Shown here piece after piece: positions 34,116 to 38,883 of a DNA stretch of 38,883 bases; position 1 is the stretch's first letter; each line of letters begins with the position of its first letter. The position numbers were made by a program, and so were the translations under genes. The DNA lies in assembly GCA_937858365.1 (NCBI GenBank), contig CALLYK010000564.1, positions 1 to 38,883 on the forward strand, written 5' to 3'. Source of the stretch: an uncultured Isosphaeraceae bacterium. Its GTDB lineage: Bacteria; Planctomycetota; Planctomycetia; Isosphaerales; Isosphaeraceae. The notes below the pieces were generated by a model that worked only from the letters and a program-made list of their open reading frames with translations, did no database searches and had not been told where the DNA came from.

Positions 34116-35983
34116 CCCAAGACCACCATGCCGGCCGGGGGCAAATCCAGGCGCACGAAGGCCCGGCCGTCGTCGGCGACCCGCACCGCCACGGTCTCAT
34201 CTTTCGGCGGGTCGCGCAGTTGGTCGTCGGACCAATCTGCTCGATAGAGCACGCGGAGCCTATCGCCCGCCTTGTGCCGCTCGGCGTCGATCGTCACGTC
34301 GGCGCCTCGGGGCTCGGTCCCGTGCGTGTTCAGGGCCATCAAGACCTCGTGACCGGAAAGGACGCGCGACCAGGCGCAGAGCTCCCCCTGCCCTGCCGAG
34401 CCGAACGGCCGGTCGCAATAGCGGGTCTCGCGTGGATAGCAGATCCCCAGACGCAGCGTGCGCCCGATGTAATCGTCGGCCTGACGCAGCCGCGCGATGG
34501 CCGCGATTCGCAGATAGGTGGGGTGGTTGGGATTGAAGAAGTGGCAGCCGGTGGTCCGCTCGGCGCCGAATGGCCCGCCGAACATGCACTCGCGGACGTA
34601 GCGGTCCTCGCCGAATCGCCTCGGTTCGATCTGGTAATCGTGGTCGTCCTCGCTACCGGTGAGGCCCTGTTCGGTCCCGTAGTAAACGCAAGGAATGCCC
34701 GGAACGGTGAGCAGCACACCCACGGCGTGGGCCGATTGCCAGTCGTGGTGCGGGGTCTCGTTGTGCGCGGCGAAGCGGGCCTTGTGACCGCGACAAGCCA
34801 TGTCGTGATCGTCCAATACGGTTACGTGAACATGTCCGGTTTGGAGGAAGCGCGTGAGTTGCGTGTCGGTCCGAAATCGGCCGAAGAAGCCGGAGGGGTG
34901 CTCGGTCCCTCGGACGGCCCCCGCCAGGCGGTCGGGCGTTTGGTTGATGTCCAGGACGGCGCCCAGGGCCCGGTCGAAGACGCTGCCGAGCAAGGAGAGG
35001 TAGTTGATCGAGACGTTCGTGTCGGTGATCTCGCCCGCGAGCAGGAAGTTGTTCTTGCCGATCGACTGGGCAAAGCGAAAGATCGAGAAACTGAACTGCC
35101 AACAAAGGTCCTTGGGGACGTGCTTGGCCGCGTCGATCCGGAAGCCGTCGCAATCGGTGACGGCGATCCAGTATTGGAAACAGCGAATCACGGCCTTCAT
35201 GGTTTCGTGGTCGTGGCCGTTGAGTTTCTTCAGGTCGAAGAAGTCGCCACGTCGATACTCGGCGTTCGGGTCCATCGGGTCGGGGCTGTTCCAGTCGCAG
35301 ATGGAGCCGCAGCGGTTGTAGGCCTCGGGGCGCTGGAACTCGATGGGCCAGCAGCCGTCTTCGCGGGACGCGATCGTCTCCACGCACTCCCCCTGCCCCG
35401 ATCGCCAGCCGCCGAAGCTGTAAGGGGGCGAGTAGCGATACGGGAGCGACTCCTCGACGATCCCGGTCACGTCGGGCCCATAAAACCAGTTGTTGCCGGT
35501 GTGGTCGATGACGACGTCGAGGACGACGACCATCTTGCGATCATGGGCGTCGTCGATGAGGTCGCGGAGGTCCTGGATCGTGCCGAAGCGGGGGTCGACT
35601 TGGAGGAAGTCTTGGATCGCGTAGCCGTGATAGGTTTGCAGGTCGGCGCGCTGTTTGAAGACGGGGTTGATCCAGAGTCCGGTGACGCCCAGGCCCTGGA
35701 GGTAGTCGAGTTTGGAACGAATGCCCTGGAGGTTTCCACCATTGAAGCGCAGGCCCGCTTCCATCCAGGCCCGCTTGTCGGGCGCCCGATGGGCCTCGGG
35801 ATGGTCCCGATCAAAGAGGGGCCGACCGGCCTCGCGGCCATCGCTGAAGCGGTCGGGCAAGACCTGGTAGAAGATATGGTCCTTCCAATGAGGCGGGCTG
35901 GGAAAAACGCGCCCGCGAGGTCCAAGGTCCAGGTCCTTGACACTGGTCGGCGAGTCGTTGGCGACGATCGTACGCGAATTCAT
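34112..35983 (-). CDS. GH13-family alpha-amylase-like enzyme
   Basis: A 623-residue alpha-amylase-superfamily enzyme that starts almost directly with the catalytic barrel (HWKDHIFYQVLPDRFSDGR). GH13 motifs: VVVLDVVIDHTGNN, CDGFRIDAAKH with nucleophile Asp284, LAGEITDTN with acid/base Glu318, and VLDDHDM with Asp394. A long loop in domain B (YSFGGWRSGQGECVET) is present. The C-terminal ~110 residues are a beta domain ending in LPPAGMVVLG. There is no signal peptide, so it should act in the cytoplasm on glycogen or maltodextrin. AGAGGGG lies six bases before the ATG. Only 27 bases separate it from the iron-uptake operon upstream, and it overlaps the next GH13 gene. Confidence 0.92.
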   Translation of the reverse strand: MNSRTIVANDSPTSVKDLDLGPRGRVFPSPPHWKDHIFYQVLPDRFSDGREAGRPLFDRDHPEAHRAPDKRAWMEAGLRFNGGNLQGIRSKLDYLQGLGVTGLWINPVFKQRADLQTYHGYAIQDFLQVDPRFGTIQDLRDLIDDAHDRKMVVVLDVVIDHTGNNWFYGPDVTGIVEESLPYRYSPPYSFGGWRSGQGECVETIASREDGCWPIEFQRPEAYNRCGSICDWNSPDPMDPNAEYRRGDFFDLKKLNGHDHETMKAVIRCFQYWIAVTDCDGFRIDAAKHVPKDLCWQFSFSIFRFAQSIGKNNFLLAGEITDTNVSINYLSLLGSVFDRALGAVLDINQTPDRLAGAVRGTEHPSGFFGRFRTDTQLTRFLQTGHVHVTVLDDHDMACRGHKARFAAHNETPHHDWQSAHAVGVLLTVPGIPCVYYGTEQGLTGSEDDHDYQIEPRRFGEDRYVRECMFGGPFGAERTTGCHFFNPNHPTYLRIAAIARLRQADDYIGRTLRLGICYPRETRYCDRPFGSAGQGELCAWSRVLSGHEVLMALNTHGTEPRGADVTIDAERHKAGDRLRVLYRADWSDDQLRDPPKDETVAVRVADDGRAFVRLDLPPAGMVVLG

Positions 35984-36010
35984 GGCGGCCCCTCTGGAAT
36001 CACCATTCTC

Positions 36011-36235
36011 TTAGCAATGTTCACGATTTAAGATATGAAGTCCTGACGCGGGGTTTCCGCGATCCGGCGCCGGCGGCGCGATCGAACGACTGGGGCAGCC
36101 CGCGCATGGACCGCCGCCCGCGCACGTCACGACGGGGGCGTGGTGGGCGGTCCGCGTCCGGAGGCCGCGCGTGAGATACACCAACGCCGCCAGGACCAAG
36201 CCGAGGGCCACGAATTCCTGCCAATCCCAGGTCAT
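36011..36235 (-). CDS. FeoB-associated Cys-rich membrane protein
   Basis: A 74-residue protein with one N-terminal transmembrane helix (QEFVALGLVLAALVYL) and a short tail with CAGGGPCAGCPS, the spacing seen in 'FeoB-associated Cys-rich membrane proteins', small partners encoded after feoB. A role in ferrous-iron uptake, perhaps FeoC-like, is inferred from the family and position. Its start lies three bases past the feoB stop, so it is translated from the same transcript. Confidence 0.82.
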   Translation of the reverse strand: MTWDWQEFVALGLVLAALVYLTRGLRTRTAHHAPVVTCAGGGPCAGCPSRSIAPPAPDRGNPASGLHILNREHC

Positions 36236-36238
36236 GGC

Positions 36239-38479
36239 TCAGCCTCCGATCCACGTCCCGACCTGATAGGTGAGAAGGGCCCCGAGATAGGCGAGGGTCG
36301 TCATGTACACGAAGGAAAAGACCGGCCAGCGCCAGCTATTGGTCTCGCGGCGGATCACCGCCAGGGTCGAGACACACTGCGCGCACAAGGCGAAGAAGAC
36401 CATGATGGACAGGGCCACTGGAATGTTGAACAGGGGGCGGCCGGAGTCGGGCCAGGTGGCCGCCTTGAGGGCGTCGCGGAGCCGGTTGCCGCCGTCTTCG
36501 TCTTTCTCGGCCGCCTCGGGGCCAACGTCGAAGGCCACGCCCAGGGTGGCCACGACCACCTCGCGGGCCGGGAACGACGCGATCACGGCGCTGCCGATCC
36601 GCCAATCCCACCCCAATGGCCGGACCAGCGGCTCAATCAGACGACCGGAGCGCCCCAGAAAGCTCTGGCGTTTCTGGGCCCCTTCCATGCGGTCCTGGAG
36701 GCTCGCGAGCGCGGCGTCGAGGGCCGCGACCGAGGCGGCGTCCTTGACCTGGGTACGCTCGCGTTCCAGCCGCGACCGCTCGGCCAGGAACGGGGCCGCT
36801 TGCTCTCTTGAGGGCCGTGGATAGTAGAGCGCGGCCCACATCACGATCGAGACGGCCAGGATGATCGTGCCGGCCCGTCGTAGGAAGGCCCAGCCCCGAT
36901 CGACCATCCGATGTAGCACCACGCGGGGCGACGGCCACTTGTAGGGGGGCAATTCCATGACAAACGGCGGCGGCGCGCCCCGGAAGACCGACCGCTTCAG
37001 CAGCAGCGCCACCACGGCCGCCACGATGGGCCCGATCAGGTACATGGCGAACATGGTCATCCCTTGCAGGCCGATCCAGCCTCCGAGCATGGTCGAGGGG
37101 GGGATGAACGCCCCGATCATCATCGTGTAGACCGGCAGCCGGGCGCTGCAACTCATCAAGGGGGCGACCAGGATCGTCGTCAAGCGGTCTCGTCGGTCTT
37201 CGATCACGCGGGTCGCCATCACCCCGGGGATCGCGCAGGCGAAGGACGACAGGAGCGGGATGAACGACTTGCCGCCCAGGCCGATCCCCACCATCAGCCG
37301 GTCCATCAAGTAAGCGGCGCGCGCCAGGTAGCCGCAGTCTTCGAGGATCGCGAGAAAGAAGAAGAGAATGAGGATTTGAGGAAGGAAGACCACGATTGAG
37401 CCGATGCCGCCGATCACGCCGTCGACCAGCAGGCTTCGCAAGGCCCCTTCGGCCAGGCGCGCGCCGACCAGATCGGCCATCGCCTTGATCGCCGCGTCGA
37501 TCCAGCCCATGGGCACGGCCGCCCAGGTGAAGACCGAGTTGAAAACCACGAGCATCAGCCCCGCGAGGACCAAGACCCCCCAGAACCGATGGGTCAGCAC
37601 ACGGTCGATCCGGTCGCTGAGGAACGTGGGGGGCGCGCTGGGCCTTGTCACGACCCCTTCCACCACCCGCCCCACCCAACCGTAACGGGCCATCGCCTCG
37701 ACGGCGGGCACCGGGTAGCCGGCCTCGGCCAAACGCGCCCGGCCGGCCAACAACTCGGCGCGCAGCCCCGGCGCATCGGCGCCCAGGACCCGCCCTTCGA
37801 CATACCCACCGGTATCCAGCAGCAGCCGCTCGACCAGATATCGGGGAGGCGCGGGCCCCTGCCCCAAGCGCTCTTCCAGGGCCCTCCCGAGCCGTTCGAC
37901 TTCTTCTTGAAAGGCGGAGGGAAAGGGGGATTCAGGCACTTGGACCGGCTGTCCAGACACCTCGGCGAGGGTCTTCTTCAACTCCTCCAGACCGGTCCCG
38001 CGGTGAGCCTGCACCGGCACCACGGGCACCCCGAGCTGTCGTCGCAGCCGCTCCAGGTCGATCTTCAGGCCGCGGCCCTGGGCGACGTCCATCATCGTCA
38101 GCGCGACGATCGTGGGCCGACCCAGCTCCAGGACCTGACTGACCAGATAGAGGTTGCGCTCAAGATTGTCGGCGTCGACGACGCAGACCACCGCGTCGGG
38201 GGCCCCCGTGTCGGCTCGTCGCCCCAAGAGCACGTCGACGGCCACCATCTCGTCGGGGGACCGAGGCGCCAGACTGTACGTGCCGGGCAGGTCGACCAGA
38301 GTGAAGCGCTGGTCGCCGTGGGACGTCTGGCCCAGCTTCTTCTCGACCGTCACGCCCGGGTAGTTCCCCACGCGCTGCTGCACCCCCGAGAGGGCCCCGA
38401 ACAAGGTCGACTTGCCCGTGTTGGGATTGCCGATGAGGGCGACGGTCCAGGTGGGGCGTTCGGTGGCGGGGGCCTTCAT
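36239..38479 (-). CDS. feoB: Ferrous iron transporter FeoB
   Basis: A 746-residue protein. The N-terminal G domain has G1 GNPNTGKST (17-25), the switch segment VGNYPGVTVEKK, G3 DLPGTYSL and G5-like VQAHRGTG. The base-recognition motif G4 reads TMMD where NMxD is usual. A guanine-dissociation-inhibitor-like helical region follows, then a polytopic domain with the two Gate regions (Cys in SFACAIPGVMATR; SCSARLPVYTMMIGAFIPP) and a third conserved block (SFPAREVVVATLGVAFDVG). A charged coiled-coil insert (~RLERERTQVKDAASVAALD) sits near the second half. It imports Fe2+ across the inner membrane. The feoA gene lies 17 bases upstream. Confidence 0.97.
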   Translation of the reverse strand: MKAPATERPTWTVALIGNPNTGKSTLFGALSGVQQRVGNYPGVTVEKKLGQTSHGDQRFTLVDLPGTYSLAPRSPDEMVAVDVLLGRRADTGAPDAVVCVVDADNLERNLYLVSQVLELGRPTIVALTMMDVAQGRGLKIDLERLRRQLGVPVVPVQAHRGTGLEELKKTLAEVSGQPVQVPESPFPSAFQEEVERLGRALEERLGQGPAPPRYLVERLLLDTGGYVEGRVLGADAPGLRAELLAGRARLAEAGYPVPAVEAMARYGWVGRVVEGVVTRPSAPPTFLSDRIDRVLTHRFWGVLVLAGLMLVVFNSVFTWAAVPMGWIDAAIKAMADLVGARLAEGALRSLLVDGVIGGIGSIVVFLPQILILFFFLAILEDCGYLARAAYLMDRLMVGIGLGGKSFIPLLSSFACAIPGVMATRVIEDRRDRLTTILVAPLMSCSARLPVYTMMIGAFIPPSTMLGGWIGLQGMTMFAMYLIGPIVAAVVALLLKRSVFRGAPPPFVMELPPYKWPSPRVVLHRMVDRGWAFLRRAGTIILAVSIVMWAALYYPRPSREQAAPFLAERSRLERERTQVKDAASVAALDAALASLQDRMEGAQKRQSFLGRSGRLIEPLVRPLGWDWRIGSAVIASFPAREVVVATLGVAFDVGPEAAEKDEDGGNRLRDALKAATWPDSGRPLFNIPVALSIMVFFALCAQCVSTLAVIRRETNSWRWPVFSFVYMTTLAYLGALLTYQVGTWIGG

Positions 38480-38496
38480 GGGCGGGGCCGTTACGC

Positions 38497-38730
38497 TCAG
38501 GGTCCGGAATCCACCTCAACCCGCTCCGCCTCGGCCTTGCGGAGACTCAGCGAGTAACCACGGACCTCGAAGACGAGCGGACCTCCGAGGGGCGCCGCTC
38601 CGGTCAATCGGACCAGGGTCCCCGGCGTCACGCCCATTTCCAGGATGCGCTGGCCGATCTCGTCGCGCACGTCGACACGCACCACGCGGGCCGTCTGACC
38701 CAGCGTTAGGTGCGAAAGGGGGGTCAACAT
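38497..38730 (-). CDS. feoA: FeoA-domain protein
   Basis: A 77-residue SH3-like protein: LSHLTLGQTARVVRVD, ILEMGVTPGTLVRLTGAAPL, GGPLVFEVRGYSLSLRKAEA. This is the full FeoA fold, which helps FeoB. The ATG at 38730 overlaps the stop of another FeoA-like gene (ATGTTGA) and has GGAG about ten bases upstream. The frame continues further upstream without family features. Confidence 0.92.
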   Translation of the reverse strand: MLTPLSHLTLGQTARVVRVDVRDEIGQRILEMGVTPGTLVRLTGAAPLGGPLVFEVRGYSLSLRKAEAERVEVDSGP

Positions 38731-38883
38731 GCCGCGGCGACTCCAGGATGGACCAGCACGCTCACCATTTCGTCGGCGCGCACGCAGAGCTTGCGGGTCC
38801 CCAGACGGATGATGCAAGGACTGCCCGCGCGCACCATCTCGACCATCGCCCCCGCGAGCAGACCCATCTCCCGAAGTCGATGG
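38724..38883 (-). CDS. Second FeoA-domain protein (partial, 5' end outside window)
   Basis: The last 52 residues of a gene entering from the window edge read HRLREMGLLAGAMVEMVRAG, then IIRLGTRKLCVRADEMVSVL and end at TGA (38726-38724). This is the RLREMG(L/V)xxG...VRA(G)...L RADE pattern of FeoA. It overlaps the next feoA gene by seven bases, giving a feoA-feoA-feoB arrangement. Confidence 0.85.
   Translation of the reverse strand, partial: HRLREMGLLAGAMVEMVRAGSPCIIRLGTRKLCVRADEMVSVLVHPGVAAAC

Overview
The window is high-GC, gene-dense bacterial DNA that almost certainly comes from a planctomycete (Planctomycetota, perhaps Isosphaeraceae or Gemmatales). The evidence is a DUF1559 pseudopilin-like protein, two surface proteins with the planctomycete LEPR-XLL-type N-terminus (LERRELLS and LERLESLTLL), a Ser/Thr kinase next to a membrane protein carrying the pre-kinase module typical of planctomycete kinases, and a very large RTX/cadherin-like surface protein beside an ECF-type sigma factor. 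I see no rRNA, tRNA, CRISPR array or intact mobile element.

Layout. 1-5820: the 5' end of an edge-truncated gene with its promoter, a cytoplasmic-looking HExxH metalloprotease, an orphan ParA ATPase that overlaps an RNase HII-like gene, a zinc-ribbon/DUF2007 membrane protein and a DUF1559 protein. 6027-10604: a sensor kinase overlapping an NtrC-type sigma-54 activator, then a stand-alone chemoreceptor. 10718-14155 (minus): a Ser/Thr kinase with a multi-pass membrane tail, followed by a membrane protein that looks like its partner. 14483-21452: YebC, an orphan LarA-type racemase, an M29 aminopeptidase, an SDR, a membrane-anchored FKBP, an RDD protein and an APC amino-acid permease. 21680-22464: a decayed transposase, probably ISKra4-like.

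22884-30783 is a surface-protein region: a secreted CAP-domain protein with a textbook terminator, a scrap of a REP-associated (Y1/RAYT-like) transposase next to palindromic repeats, and a 1590-residue surface protein on the minus strand. Divergent from that gene, across 150 bp, is a sigma factor followed 3 bp later by a one-pass membrane protein with a golvesin-like extracytoplasmic domain. The last three genes are the best candidate for an undescribed system: a cell-surface signalling module in which a sigma factor and a membrane regulator control a giant adhesin-like protein. That link is inferred from layout.

30806-38883: an SDR, a small His-rich protein of unknown function, two overlapping GH13 alpha-glucan hydrolases, and a ferrous-iron operon (partial feoA-like gene, feoA, feoB, Cys-rich accessory protein). 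The iron operon runs directly into the GH13 pair with only 27 bp between them.
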